Below, piece by piece: positions 32,433 through 42,832 of a stretch of DNA of 64,000 nucleotides; the stretch's first letter is position 1, and every line of letters begins with the position of its first letter. Made by a program: the position numbers and the translations under genes. The notes beneath the pieces are model-generated. The model was not told the DNA's origin, did no database searches, and saw only the letters and a list, made by a program, of their open reading frames with translations. The stretch is from Chitinophaga sp. H8 (GTDB lineage: Bacteria; Bacteroidota; Bacteroidia; Chitinophagales; Chitinophagaceae), in the NCBI RefSeq assembly GCF_040567655.1, contig NZ_JBEXAC010000002.1, forward strand, positions 2,816,906-2,880,905. Direction: 5' to 3'.

Positions 32433-34046
32433 CTACTTCTTCAGCGTTAACCGCATGATATTACCTACTACTGTACCATCAAATTTGCTGAACGAACCGT
32501 ATACCGTAATGGCTGTTTCATTGGAAGAGGTAATGGATTCCTGTATGTTATTAATATATCCGCTTGAATAGTCACCGTTATTCAAACTACCGGTGGCATT
32601 ATAATCTTTTGCCAGTGAACCATTTGGGTTCAGAATCATAAAACCACCCCTGGTTACATTATCATAACGCTTAAATGAGCCTGCCGCTACAATAAGCCCG
32701 TTGGATAATTGTTTGGCAAAGGTGACAAAGCCATCTGTAACCTGACGGGGGCTGAAGCTGGCATCCAGTGTGCCATTGGCATTTAGCATAGCGATGTTGT
32801 AGCAGGGTACACCATTTACTTTGGAAAAAGTGCCGGACAGTAAGAATTTTTGCGTAGTGCTGTTATACTTGATACTTGAAATAACAGCATCTGTTCCACT
32901 GCCGGTATTAAAGCTGGGATCCAGGCTGCCGTCCGGATTAATGCGGGCAATGTTATTTACTTCGGTATTATTGTATTTGGTGAACTTGCCTACAATAATG
33001 ATTTTGCCATCATTTTGCATGAGTGCATCCAGGATAAAACCATTAGGTCCGGGATAACTTTTCCGGGCCTGGAGATCATAGTTGAAGGAAGTATCCAATG
33101 CGCCATTGGGGTAAAACCTCGCTAACTGCCGCATTTCGATGCTGTCCAGCACAAGAGAGTCGCGCTGCTGGTCATAAGTCGGAATATTGTATAGCTTTTT
33201 GATATAGTACCGGAAGCTGCCAATAGCGGTAACCCTGTTGTTGTAAATCAGCAGCTTGTCAACCGGCTGATCAGTACCGCCATTGAAGGTAGGAACGGTA
33301 TCCTTCTTGAGGAAAGTATTGATTTCAGTGGTATCCAGTGACCCGTTGGAGTTTAACTGTGTCATCGAAAAAATAGCACTGTTGCCGCCACTATGGGTAT
33401 CAAATGCTCCAAAAGATCCTCCTATGATGAATTTTCCGTTGTTCAATTCTACTATACTTGCGATGGTACCATTGGCGGCTTTCCCGGACTGGAAGGACCG
33501 ATCTACTTCACCATCTCTGGAAGTGAGTACAATGCGGTTGATAGGTTTTACAATACCTTTAGCTTCAAAATCTGTGAAGCTGCCCGTAATGATTTTACGG
33601 CTGCTCGACAGCTCCAGCTGATCTATTATACTACCATTACTGCCAATAAGTGCTTTATAGGTAGCATCAAATTCCAGTTTCCCTCTTACCCTGAATTCAG
33701 GGCCATAAAATACCTGATCGCCGATTTGTATGGCAACCACACCGGAACTGGCCTGTTCAGGTACTTTCAGTTTGATTTCCTTATCATCCAGGGAAGTTAC
33801 ACTGGCTTTCTCTCCATTAAAAGTAAAAATCAGTTTATCCTTATACGGTAATAACCCAGTTACCTGAAAGCTGACATTGGTACCGGGAAATCCCTGGGCA
33901 GGGGAAGGGGCTGCATCTTCAAATTTTACACCCAGGGGTACCTTACCTCCTGCATAAGGATCCGCAAATATCGCTTCCTTCTCCCGGCAGCTGAAAAGCA
34001 GCAAAGCGGACAATAAGGTGTATATTATTTTAACAGAATTTTTCAT
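32433..34046 (-). CDS. Surface lipoprotein: DUF5008/IPT-like domain plus delta-60 repeats
   Basis: A 537-residue lipoprotein (LLLFSC lipobox near residue 20). An Ig-like IPT/TIG domain lies near 40-125, followed by delta-60 repeats forming a beta-propeller, each with a 'DGSLDPSFN' / 'NGTLDASFS' motif and an IIVGKFTKY-type strand. The whole matches the DUF5008-containing proteins found in this type of SusC/D locus. Presumed outer-membrane surface glycan- or protein-binding role. It lies between the fasciclin and LamG/phosphodiesterase genes. Confidence 0.8.
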   Translation of the reverse strand: MKNSVKIIYTLLSALLLFSCREKEAIFADPYAGGKVPLGVKFEDAAPSPAQGFPGTNVSFQVTGLLPYKDKLIFTFNGEKASVTSLDDKEIKLKVPEQASSGVVAIQIGDQVFYGPEFRVRGKLEFDATYKALIGSNGSIIDQLELSSSRKIITGSFTDFEAKGIVKPINRIVLTSRDGEVDRSFQSGKAANGTIASIVELNNGKFIIGGSFGAFDTHSGGNSAIFSMTQLNSNGSLDTTEINTFLKKDTVPTFNGGTDQPVDKLLIYNNRVTAIGSFRYYIKKLYNIPTYDQQRDSLVLDSIEMRQLARFYPNGALDTSFNYDLQARKSYPGPNGFILDALMQNDGKIIIVGKFTKYNNTEVNNIARINPDGSLDPSFNTGSGTDAVISSIKYNSTTQKFLLSGTFSKVNGVPCYNIAMLNANGTLDASFSPRQVTDGFVTFAKQLSNGLIVAAGSFKRYDNVTRGGFMILNPNGSLAKDYNATGSLNNGDYSSGYINNIQESITSSNETAITVYGSFSKFDGTVVGNIMRLTLKK

Positions 34047-34090
34047 GTTACAACGATTAGTATGGAACTTATTAATGTATGGGCGGTGCG

Positions 34091-34819
34091 TTATTCTCCT
34101 TTGTATATCTGGTAATCATTGACGAAATCAAAAGGCGAAAATCCAAAGAAGAAGTGCATATCGCTCAACACATGAATAACCCCATTTAGTGGTTTGATAT
34201 TGCTGGATGCAACAGGTGCTTTCGTATATGCCTTCATGATCTGGGCAGGCTTGTCAATGTAAGTGAGATGCAGTTGCCGGTAGCCTACATATTTCACATC
34301 GTTGGCATTGCCGTATACTACGCCGATATTCATTACGGTGTTGTTGTAAGACAGGTAGTTTTGCCCGGGATAAGTGCGTAGCAGATCGAAGTCTATCTGT
34401 GGATAATCCTTCAGCTCATTGGCGCCTTTGAAAAGATAAATGGACAGATACTTTTTCCAGACTTCCGGTGGCACATCTTCCAGTGTTTTGATCGTATCTT
34501 TTCCCAGTGCATACAGGTTCACATTCAGGATTTCTACCGTATTCTGAATACTATGATCTGTAGGTGCAAAGAAGGTAACGGTGTCTTTCGTAAATACATC
34601 GTTCATACCTGCCAGCTGGATAATTGTTACCAGGCTGTCAAAGTAAAAGGGCTTTTCCTTCAGGTAATCCAGTATAGTACCTTTATAGTGCGGATCAATG
34701 GTACCTGTATCAAGATAATAATCATCTTTTTTGCAGGAGGTTGCCAGCAGTATAACAAGGAAGATGCCTGTTATCCAGCAACGGTTGTTATATATTTTTC
34801 TTAGTGTGTTCATAAACAT
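34091..34819 (-). CDS. Fasciclin-domain lipoprotein, second cassette
   Basis: A 242-residue lipoprotein (FLVILLATSCKKD lipobox near residue 29) with one fasciclin (FAS1) domain. The H1-type segment VTFFAPTDHSIQNTV lies near residue 82 and the H2-type late segment KPLNGVIHVLSD near 208. FAS1 domains mediate adhesion and carbohydrate contact. It is a paralogue of the fasciclin protein at 40,599, which occupies the same position after SusD in the upstream cassette. A second ATG at 34813 is also possible as the start. Confidence 0.85.
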   Translation of the reverse strand: MFMNTLRKIYNNRCWITGIFLVILLATSCKKDDYYLDTGTIDPHYKGTILDYLKEKPFYFDSLVTIIQLAGMNDVFTKDTVTFFAPTDHSIQNTVEILNVNLYALGKDTIKTLEDVPPEVWKKYLSIYLFKGANELKDYPQIDFDLLRTYPGQNYLSYNNTVMNIGVVYGNANDVKYVGYRQLHLTYIDKPAQIMKAYTKAPVASSNIKPLNGVIHVLSDMHFFFGFSPFDFVNDYQIYKGE

Positions 34820-34824
34820 ATTTT

Positions 34825-36345
34825 TTACTGTATCCAGTACTCGTTCAGTTTGATTTTTGCGTTGTTGTTTTGTACGCTGGGAGATAATGGCCAGGTCCAG
34901 CCTCCACGATTAAATTGGTCGGGAGTAAGTGGTTTGTTGCACCATTTGGAATCCAGCACACGGCCGGTCCTTAAGAGGTCGTAATAATACAGCCCTTCGC
35001 CCATCAGTTCTTTTGCTTCTTCAATAAAGATGGCCTCTTTTAATGCAGGGCCGCCAACACCGCTGTATGGCTGTACACCTGCTCTTTCACGTACCATGTT
35101 CAACGCTGTCTTCGCTTCTCCATCTTTGCCCAGTTCTGCCAGTGCTTCTGCCATCCACAGGATAGCACCTGCATAACGGAAAATGATCACGTTGTCATCC
35201 GGGTTTACATCCTGCTCGCCTATTGCATAGATATTGGTAAACTTGAGGAATTGGAACATCCCGCTATTGGAATACATATACTGATCAAACCAATAGTCTT
35301 TTCGCAAATCAGACTGCCCGTCAGGGTATAACACCCGCAGGAATTCTGCGCGGAAATAACCATAGCTTACTTCATGACCTGCCAATGGTCTTTTGTTGGG
35401 ATACCGTAATACCAGATCAGAAAATGGTGATACTGCGCTCAGGGTTTCTCCATAGTTGGAGCTTTGCGCTACTTCCAGTAATCCTTCGGGAGAACGGCCT
35501 TTAAACAGGATATTAAAATCTTTTAGTGGTAATAAATGATGTACCCCACTTTCTACCAGTTCTTTACCAAGCGTAGCCGCATGTGTATAGTAGGCTTCTT
35601 TATTAGCTTTGTCAAAGCCGGCATTCCATAAATTCATATACATCAGTAAGGCAATGGCACTACCCCGGGAAGCTCTTACTGCTCTGAAAGCAGGATCACC
35701 GTACGTCCATGGAAGATCATCTTTAACAGCAGCAAGGTCTGCAATACAGTTGCTGATTACTTTTTTCATATCTTCTCTCCCAAGGGCCTGGTTTTCATAG
35801 GCGTCTGTGTAATAAGGCACATCTCCCCAAACCCTTACCATAAACAGATAGGTAAGGCAACGCATAAAAACCGCTTCCGCCTGATATCTTTTTACATCGC
35901 TGGACGACAGCCCGGGTATAGTACGTTTACCTAATTCAAACACACATACATTGGCTGATTGGATAACACGGTAAAATTCCTTCCATTGGGTCATACTGGG
36001 AAAATTAAATCCCCATTGATTCCATACTTCCCCTTCCGGCATCACTTCTTTTACCAGATTTTGTCCCAGCAGATCTATATAGCGCCTGGCGGAAGTATTT
36101 GTGTTTTCTGACATTTTTAACATGCCTGAACGTAATTCACCTGCACCGGGGATAAAGGAGGTAGATTGAATTTTGTCCCGGAACTGCCCGTATATGTTAC
36201 TTACATATGACTCCACATCCCCACGTGATTGCCAGAAGGCATTTCCTGCCAACCTATCCAATGGCTTTATATTCAGGAATTTCTTACATCCTGATAAAGT
36301 GGTGCATAGCAATAAGGCAACAAAACAAAAAAACTGACGATTCAT
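34825..36345 (-). CDS. SusD/RagB-family outer-membrane lipoprotein, second cassette
   Basis: A 506-residue lipoprotein. A signal peptide with the Cys at LSGCKKF precedes an all-helical SusD fold, seen in NAFWQSRGDVESYVSNIYG near residue 30, the TPR-like middle, and the C-terminal RERAGVQPYSG and EEAKELMGEGLYYYDLLRTG segments. SusD caps the SusC pore and captures the ligand. The internal ATG at 36345 gives a clean signal peptide; an earlier ATG at 36378 overlaps the SusC stop. Ligand unknown. Confidence 0.92.
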   Translation of the reverse strand: MNRQFFCFVALLLCTTLSGCKKFLNIKPLDRLAGNAFWQSRGDVESYVSNIYGQFRDKIQSTSFIPGAGELRSGMLKMSENTNTSARRYIDLLGQNLVKEVMPEGEVWNQWGFNFPSMTQWKEFYRVIQSANVCVFELGKRTIPGLSSSDVKRYQAEAVFMRCLTYLFMVRVWGDVPYYTDAYENQALGREDMKKVISNCIADLAAVKDDLPWTYGDPAFRAVRASRGSAIALLMYMNLWNAGFDKANKEAYYTHAATLGKELVESGVHHLLPLKDFNILFKGRSPEGLLEVAQSSNYGETLSAVSPFSDLVLRYPNKRPLAGHEVSYGYFRAEFLRVLYPDGQSDLRKDYWFDQYMYSNSGMFQFLKFTNIYAIGEQDVNPDDNVIIFRYAGAILWMAEALAELGKDGEAKTALNMVRERAGVQPYSGVGGPALKEAIFIEEAKELMGEGLYYYDLLRTGRVLDSKWCNKPLTPDQFNRGGWTWPLSPSVQNNNAKIKLNEYWIQ

Positions 36346-36377
36346 GATAGTGCATTTTATATGTCTGTGATATTGCA

Positions 36378-39300
36378 TTAGAATTCTACATTAAGACCAA
36401 AATTATAAGTGCGTGGTACCGGATAACCATCTGAACGGTCTTTACCAAGGTCTGTCACGTTTTCAGGATTAGGTCCGGAATATTTGGATAATGTGATCAG
36501 GTTATTGCCGGATAAATAAAGCCGCACAGAATTCATCCCGAATTGTTTCACAAATTTCCGGTCCAGGTTATAGGATAAAGAGATTGTATTGAGTTTATAG
36601 TAGGTACCTGTTTCCTGGAAAGTAGTCTGATCAAAACGGAATGGATAGGTTTGTGCTGCGCGATAGTAATCAAAGAGATTCGCGTACTTGGCTACATCCC
36701 CGGATTTTTTCCAGTAATCCAGATTATCATAGATAATCATAGACTTCTCATCAAAAGGATTAGCGATCAGTTGCATGCGCTCTGCCAGTGCATTATTCAG
36801 GATATCACGCAGAATGGTAAATGAACCCTGAATATTCAGAGAAAAGTTTTTATAGCTGAGGTAGGAACTGATACCACCTGTAATGGTAGGCATAGAGTTA
36901 CCAACCGGCATACGGTCTCTGTCCGTTGTTACAAAATCACCATCTACATCTTCATAATAAGGGTCTCCTGCTTGATAGGGAATGCCCCAGGCAGTACTGT
37001 AATATCTGCCGGTAGCAGGATCCAGTGGCACGTCATCATTGGTAGGGAAGGCGCCATTATTCTTAAAGATGTAGTTGCTGAAACTATTACGTCCTCTGCG
37101 GAACAGAATATATTGGTTAGTGCCACCATCCACATATGTAAATTGATTTTCTGCATCCGGCAGCCTGGTGAGGATATCTTTGTTGATGGCTGCATTCAGG
37201 CTGATAGTCCATTGAAAAGCACTTTTCTTAGACAATGGCCGGAAAGTAAGCATCAGTTCATAACCGTAGTTGATCAGACTTACCTCATTGGAATTGAAAT
37301 TGTCAAAACCGGAAATGTCCGGAAGCGGTTTGGATTTTAACAGATTGGAAACATCCTTATAGTAAGTATCAAATATCACTTCTACCCGGCTGTCAAAGAA
37401 ACCCGCTTCAAAACCCAGGTTATATTGGGTAGTAGTAGAAGGTTTCAGGAAAGGATTGGGCAGTTGTCCAAAATCAAGCCCTATACGTTGAATATTGTTG
37501 TAAGTACCATTGATGTTGTACTGACCGTAGATGGAGAATAAGTCGCCTGTAGGAACAATGTTCCGGCCCCAGCTGCTACGAAGGGAACCATAGGTGAGCC
37601 AGTGTTTCTCTGCCAGCGCATTTTCCTTGCTGAAATTCCATCTCAATCCAATAGAAGGATTTCTGGCATAGGGATCTTCAAACCCGCTGGTAGAAGAACC
37701 GTCCATACGATAACTTACATCCAGGATATACTTCTTTTTATAGTCGTAGGAGAATGTACCGGCGAAAGACGCGATCCTGCCATTACTGTAGTTATCCAGT
37801 ACCCCTCCGCCACGTGAATACCAGCCATCAAATCCCAGTGGGCCCTGAAACTGATCATTCGGCGTTTTTTCCTGCCTTACCACATTGGCCTGAAATCCTT
37901 TGGAATAGATTTCATTGAATACGGATATAAAGAAATTATGTTTTTCTTTGATGGACTGGAAGTAGGAAAGGCTGTTCCTGTTGTACAGCGTGTAATTACG
38001 GTCGCTATAAGCATACACACGGGAAAAGTCTTTATTAGCCGCTGCAGGCGTGAAGTTATCTTCCGTATTGGAAGAATATTCGTAACTCACACTGGAAGCT
38101 GCACTGAAGCCTTTGGTGATCTCAAACGTTGCATCCAGACTGGTACGCAGGTTAGCTGCCTTATTATCATTTTTGGTATTCAGTGATGCCAGTACACTAT
38201 TACTACTGAGGAAGAATGAAGGTGCGGGGAGGAGAGAGGAGGTTTTCCCATTTTCTGCTACGCCCGACTGCGTCAGCCCGTTACCCGCTCCTTTGCTTTT
38301 CTGCCCTAATCCTGCATTCATAGTACCAAATACACGCAGGCGCTTGCTGGGTTTATACTCCATGTTCATCCCCAGGGAGTACCTGTCGAAACCCGTGTTA
38401 CGGATCACCCCATTTTCATGGTAGTAGCCGAGGTTTGCCTTATAGTTAAAGGTAGGATCACCTCCGCTGATAGATACGTTATGCGTCTGATTGTAAGTGG
38501 TACGGAAAAATATATCCTGCCAGTTGGTAGAATTATTGTAATAAGGGTTCAGGCTGTCTGCCAGGAAGGGTGTGTTGGAAATCCGGTATATATCATTGAT
38601 ACGGCCTCCTGCAAAGATCTGCGACAGCCTTACGTCCCGCTCCATTCTTCCTCCGATAGTTGGGCGTAATTTAGGAGGTGTATTCATGAAAAAATTGCCT
38701 GTATACCGTACCAGGGGAACGGGGGAATTACCTCTTTTAGTAGTGATGAGAATTACCCCATATGCACCACGGGAGCCGTACAAGGAAGTAGCCTGTGCAT
38801 CTTTTAATACCTCCAGGCTTTCCACATCTTCCGGCGGGATTAAAGAAAGCGGGCTTACACTGGGTCCGGCCGACTGGAAGCCATATTCAAAACTGGTAGT
38901 AGCGTCGATAGGTACCCCGTCAATGACATACAATGGTGAAGTTGGTGTCAGGAAGGCATCATTACCCGCACCGGAAACACCAATTGAAGAAATACCACGG
39001 ATAAATACAGAACCCCTGAAACCGGGAGCCCCTGTATTGTTCTGGATATTCAGCCCTGGTACCTTACCCTGTAATAATTGCTCCACATTGCTCACCGGAA
39101 TATCCTGCAGCTCTTTTCCACTTACAATAATAGCAGAGCCGGTTACCACTTCCCTTGTCTTTTTCTGGTAACCGATCACCACTGTTTCATTGAGTTTGTT
39201 TTCGTTTACCCGCATACGGATAGAAATATCGTTCTTGCCGGTAAGCTTTATCTTGTTGTCTGTATATCCTATAAAGCGGAATACAAGTATACTGCCGGCA

Positions 39301-39509
39301 TCCACAGTAACAGAGAATACCCCGTTGGCATCTGTTACCCCGATGGCTTTGGGAGGAGTGCCGCCCATGATACTCACACCGATCATACGTTCATTGCTCT
39401 CTGCATCCCGTACTACTCCCTTTATTACTACTTTATTTTGTGCATGTGCCAGATATGGCGGCAGTAGCAAACTGCAACAGATCCAAAATAATGCAAGTAC
39501 TTTTTTCAT
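36378..39509 (-). CDS. SusC/RagA-family TonB-dependent transporter, second cassette
   Basis: A 1043-residue outer-membrane protein. A signal peptide ends at AHAQ. A carboxypeptidase-D-like regulatory domain spans residues 25-105 (VIKGVVRDAESNERMIGVSI). A TonB box/plug region follows, with NETVVIGYQKKTREVVTGS and the SusC signature SLYGSRGAYGVILITTKRG near 250, then a beta-barrel ending in a terminal strand NFGLNVEF. It works with its SusD partner to import large ligands. Overlaps the SusD frame by a few bases. Confidence 0.95.
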   Translation of the reverse strand: MKKVLALFWICCSLLLPPYLAHAQNKVVIKGVVRDAESNERMIGVSIMGGTPPKAIGVTDANGVFSVTVDAGSILVFRFIGYTDNKIKLTGKNDISIRMRVNENKLNETVVIGYQKKTREVVTGSAIIVSGKELQDIPVSNVEQLLQGKVPGLNIQNNTGAPGFRGSVFIRGISSIGVSGAGNDAFLTPTSPLYVIDGVPIDATTSFEYGFQSAGPSVSPLSLIPPEDVESLEVLKDAQATSLYGSRGAYGVILITTKRGNSPVPLVRYTGNFFMNTPPKLRPTIGGRMERDVRLSQIFAGGRINDIYRISNTPFLADSLNPYYNNSTNWQDIFFRTTYNQTHNVSISGGDPTFNYKANLGYYHENGVIRNTGFDRYSLGMNMEYKPSKRLRVFGTMNAGLGQKSKGAGNGLTQSGVAENGKTSSLLPAPSFFLSSNSVLASLNTKNDNKAANLRTSLDATFEITKGFSAASSVSYEYSSNTEDNFTPAAANKDFSRVYAYSDRNYTLYNRNSLSYFQSIKEKHNFFISVFNEIYSKGFQANVVRQEKTPNDQFQGPLGFDGWYSRGGGVLDNYSNGRIASFAGTFSYDYKKKYILDVSYRMDGSSTSGFEDPYARNPSIGLRWNFSKENALAEKHWLTYGSLRSSWGRNIVPTGDLFSIYGQYNINGTYNNIQRIGLDFGQLPNPFLKPSTTTQYNLGFEAGFFDSRVEVIFDTYYKDVSNLLKSKPLPDISGFDNFNSNEVSLINYGYELMLTFRPLSKKSAFQWTISLNAAINKDILTRLPDAENQFTYVDGGTNQYILFRRGRNSFSNYIFKNNGAFPTNDDVPLDPATGRYYSTAWGIPYQAGDPYYEDVDGDFVTTDRDRMPVGNSMPTITGGISSYLSYKNFSLNIQGSFTILRDILNNALAERMQLIANPFDEKSMIIYDNLDYWKKSGDVAKYANLFDYYRAAQTYPFRFDQTTFQETGTYYKLNTISLSYNLDRKFVKQFGMNSVRLYLSGNNLITLSKYSGPNPENVTDLGKDRSDGYPVPRTYNFGLNVEF

Positions 39510-39544
39510 ATCAGAAGATCATTTTTTAGTTTTAAGAAACCGGA

Positions 39545-40594
39545 TCAGTCGTTCTCGAATTTTGGATTGTCTTTGGTAAAATGGATGACCATCTCCCAAT
39601 CTCCTTTCTGGTACAGGTTAAAGGCATAACTGATGTATGCATCCTGCCGTATACCGCCATATCCTATTCTGTTATATCCAAATACTACCTGTGCACTTGC
39701 ACCGTCGCCTGTGGTATATTTTGTGATGAGCTTTACCAGCGGGATAGGAAAGGCAACATCATAGGTTACTTTTTCGGGTGTTTGCTTTTTGTTAAAGCCA
39801 TGTAATAGCTCATCCCATTTGGTAAGATTGAATTTTGCAGGATCTATTACGGCTGAATCCTTGTCCAGGAATTTGAAGGAAAGTGTGTTGCCATCTCCAA
39901 CCTTGTGGAAATAAACCCTGGTATCAATAGGCCTGATACCTTTTTCAGTGGCAGCACTTATTACATTTGATAACCCGGGATGATTGTAGAATAATTGTGT
40001 AATATTCCCGTCGGTCTCTGTTTTTTGTATGCCTGTAACCTGATCAAACTCATAGGGGCTATATGCCTGCATGCGGTAGGGCATTAACCGGAGATTCTTA
40101 AAATCTTTTCCGCCGCCTGAATTCCGGACCTCTACATCAAACAGGTAACCGGAGTCGGGTTGTTGTTTCAGTAGCAGGCTATCTGCCATTTGCCACAATA
40201 TAAACTCACCGGATTTAGGCCGCACTTCCCAGAGCGGATGTTCTTCCATTTCGCGTTTGGCTTCTATTTCGGCCACTGTTTTTTCCTGACCGGTATATCC
40301 TTTTTTCCATACCAGCACGGGCATTTTTTTAGTGGGCGCATCTGAAGGATGACCGTCGGCAGTTCTTACATTTACAATTTTGAAATTAAAGGGAAGGCCA
40401 GAATTATCCGGATTGAATATACCCGTGAATACTGTGGTTCTTCCTAATATCGGCATAAAAGTAGTAGTAGTATAAGTAGCCTTTGGACTAAACGGGTCCA
40501 CATCTGTCGGCAGCATTTTTTTACATCCTCCTACCCATAATAATGGTAAAGCTAATGCCAGCGGTAGCAGGTGATATCTGGTGATTTTTATCAT
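39545..40594 (-). CDS. DUF5007-like lipoprotein
   Basis: A 349-residue lipoprotein (LLWVGGCKK lipobox near residue 24). Segments such as TTTFMPILGRTTVFTGIFNPDNSG near residue 42 and DVEVRNSGGGKDF near 145, and the order of mixed strands, match the DUF5007 proteins that occur beside fasciclin and SusD genes in Pedobacter/Chitinophaga-type loci. Presumed surface-exposed accessory binder. Function unknown. 5 nt separate it from the upstream fasciclin gene. Confidence 0.78.
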   Translation of the reverse strand: MIKITRYHLLPLALALPLLWVGGCKKMLPTDVDPFSPKATYTTTTFMPILGRTTVFTGIFNPDNSGLPFNFKIVNVRTADGHPSDAPTKKMPVLVWKKGYTGQEKTVAEIEAKREMEEHPLWEVRPKSGEFILWQMADSLLLKQQPDSGYLFDVEVRNSGGGKDFKNLRLMPYRMQAYSPYEFDQVTGIQKTETDGNITQLFYNHPGLSNVISAATEKGIRPIDTRVYFHKVGDGNTLSFKFLDKDSAVIDPAKFNLTKWDELLHGFNKKQTPEKVTYDVAFPIPLVKLITKYTTGDGASAQVVFGYNRIGYGGIRQDAYISYAFNLYQKGDWEMVIHFTKDNPKFEND

Positions 40595-40598
40595 TGCA

Positions 40599-41264
40599 TT
40601 AGTTATTTAAACGGGTCATGAATTCATTAAATCCTATTACGTGATCATCTTTTAATACATGCACCACGCCGTTCTTCGTTTTCAGGTTAATGGAACTGGT
40701 CACTGTGGTAACCCACGAAATGATATACTGGGTACGTTTAGTATCGCTGAAGTTGATGTAATGTGGACCTCCTCCTACGTATCCGGTGGCATCAGTAGCA
40801 CGTTGTTTGCCATGCATAGGATAGCCGGTTTGCATGCTGTATATCATCAGCCCGTCAGCATAGGTCATGCTGTCGGAGGGAATTACGCCACGGATAATAT
40901 ATTTTTCAAGCAGGGAGTCCAGCTCGTCCCGGTCTACCGTGCCCAGATGCAATGCCTCTTTGCCCTGTACTTGTCTGATAGCGTTCAGATTTTCCATCAT
41001 AGCTTTAAAACACAGATCAGTGGGCGCAAAAAGAGTATTATTGCCTTTTTTAAGACTATCGCCCAGTGGGGTAATATCCAGTACCTTCAGCAGGGAATCA
41101 AACATGCCCTTTTTGGATTGGAGGTATTCGTAAGTACTACCGTTAAATACCTGGGCCTCATTTTTAAAATCATAGTATCCGGAGTCTTTTTTGCAGCCTA
41201 TCCCCAGCATAAGGCCAGCAATACCCAGCAGGCAGACAGCATGTTTTATTTTGAAACAGCGCAT
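40599..41264 (-). CDS. Fasciclin-domain lipoprotein, first cassette
   Basis: A 221-residue lipoprotein (LMLGIGCKKD lipobox near residue 25) with one FAS1 domain. NTLFAPTDLCFKAMMENL lies near residue 75 and TKNGVVHVLKDDHVI near 195. It shares the layout and the post-SusD position of the fasciclin protein at 34,091, so the two cassettes are duplicates in organisation. Likely exposed on the cell surface. Confidence 0.85.
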   Translation of the reverse strand: MRCFKIKHAVCLLGIAGLMLGIGCKKDSGYYDFKNEAQVFNGSTYEYLQSKKGMFDSLLKVLDITPLGDSLKKGNNTLFAPTDLCFKAMMENLNAIRQVQGKEALHLGTVDRDELDSLLEKYIIRGVIPSDSMTYADGLMIYSMQTGYPMHGKQRATDATGYVGGGPHYINFSDTKRTQYIISWVTTVTSSINLKTKNGVVHVLKDDHVIGFNEFMTRLNN

Positions 41265-41280
41265 ATAAATCTGTTTTAAA

Positions 41281-42798
41281 TTATTTCCAATAAGGGTTTT
41301 GCGTAATCAAGCTATTCTGGGCAATAATGTCCTGTGATACCGGCCAGTAAATGCCCCCCTCCTTGATCATTTTCATGAAAGCAGGGTTGTTCTGCTTAAT
41401 CTTATTATAGCGCACCAGATCATACCAGCGGTGACCTTCTCCTATTAATTCCCGCCTTCTTTCTTCAAAAATTTCAGTGACCAGGTCTTTACCATCTGCT
41501 GGATCAAATAATTCCACCTTTCTGAGCGACTTGATATTGTTGAGGTTGGCGATGGCCTCATCCGTATTGCCTAATGCAGCTTGTGCCTCCGCCTGCATCA
41601 GCTGTACGTCTTCCAGTCTGGTAAATACCATGCAACTGGAATACTGCCGGAATTCAGGTTCTGAGTTACCTCCCTGGATCACTTTTATCTTACAGAAGAT
41701 GGGAATGCTGCTGTTAAAATTGGCAAACCAGCGGTCATTATAGTTAGGCTGGCCGGTAATGGTATCGAGATAAAAGCGACCATCATTATATTGATTGAAT
41801 ATTGACAGAATGGAGTCTCTGGGCACATAGATGTCTGGTAGTGCTTTACGTACGATCGGTTCTGCAAGCGTAAGCTCTTCAATATGGCCGGTAAAAGTAG
41901 CTTCCACGTGCTCATACAGGAAGTTCAAAGCAAATATCTGATTGGTTTTACGGCCCTGAAACATGCCATTGGGAGCAGAAATCCAGTAGGTATCCGGTTC
42001 ATAATACATCCCGGATTTTGAATAATTATCCAGCACAAATTTTGAGTACACAGCAGAGTTGGCATAGTTGCCTTTCCAGGCGGCCACATGTGCCAGCACC
42101 GCATAGGCGGCCAGCTTTCTTACCAGCGCACTATTCCAGCGTCCTGCATCTTCATTGTAATAAGGCCCGTCCTGCTGAGGATCCCCACTGCTGTAATTAT
42201 AGGGAAGGTCATTCGCGGCCTTCACCATTTCATCTTCTACAAAGTCCAGTATTTTGTGCTGATCTTCCCGGGGCTTGTTTTCAAAGCTGCCATCATGAGA
42301 GCTGGAAGTAAATGGAACATCACCCCATAACCGTACCATATAGAAATAGGCGAATGCTCTTAAAAAACGCATTTGTGCCATATCCACTTTGTAATTCTGT
42401 TCAGAATATTTAGGGTCTCTTTCTCTTACTACACCTGCATTTTCCATGAAAATAGTCGTAGCATTTACAACAGCATAGAACCTGCGCCAGTTACTTAACG
42501 TGTTGAATAATGGATAAGACGCATTCAGCTTATTGTCTATTAAAGCTCCCAGGTCCGGACGCATAACAGATTTAAAATCTCCCATTCTCAGGTCGCCATA
42601 CATCCAGTGTGCGGTATTGTCACACAATGCTGCACGGGTAAGGCCATATGCTCCGATAAGCGCGGCACGGGTATCTTTATAGGATTGCCAGAAGTTTTGT
42701 TCACCTACTGTTTTAGTAGAATTGATATCCAGCATTTTCTGACAACCAGATAATACTGTCATCACAAAGAATCCAGCACATAATATTGCTTTCTTCAT
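41281..42798 (-). CDS. SusD/RagB-family outer-membrane lipoprotein, first cassette
   Basis: A 505-residue lipoprotein. The ATG at 42798 gives a signal peptide with VLSGCQKML (Cys near residue 19). The SusD fold shows in NFWQSYKDTRAALIGAYG, FLRAFAYFYMVRLWGDVPFT near 125, and near the end EERRRELIGEGHRWYDLVRY. Partner of the SusC encoded just upstream, which is 34 nt away. Ligand unknown. Confidence 0.92.
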   Translation of the reverse strand: MKKAILCAGFFVMTVLSGCQKMLDINSTKTVGEQNFWQSYKDTRAALIGAYGLTRAALCDNTAHWMYGDLRMGDFKSVMRPDLGALIDNKLNASYPLFNTLSNWRRFYAVVNATTIFMENAGVVRERDPKYSEQNYKVDMAQMRFLRAFAYFYMVRLWGDVPFTSSSHDGSFENKPREDQHKILDFVEDEMVKAANDLPYNYSSGDPQQDGPYYNEDAGRWNSALVRKLAAYAVLAHVAAWKGNYANSAVYSKFVLDNYSKSGMYYEPDTYWISAPNGMFQGRKTNQIFALNFLYEHVEATFTGHIEELTLAEPIVRKALPDIYVPRDSILSIFNQYNDGRFYLDTITGQPNYNDRWFANFNSSIPIFCKIKVIQGGNSEPEFRQYSSCMVFTRLEDVQLMQAEAQAALGNTDEAIANLNNIKSLRKVELFDPADGKDLVTEIFEERRRELIGEGHRWYDLVRYNKIKQNNPAFMKMIKEGGIYWPVSQDIIAQNSLITQNPYWK

Positions 42799-42832
42799 AA
42801 TATTGAGTTTATACATAACAGTTAGTTCAGTA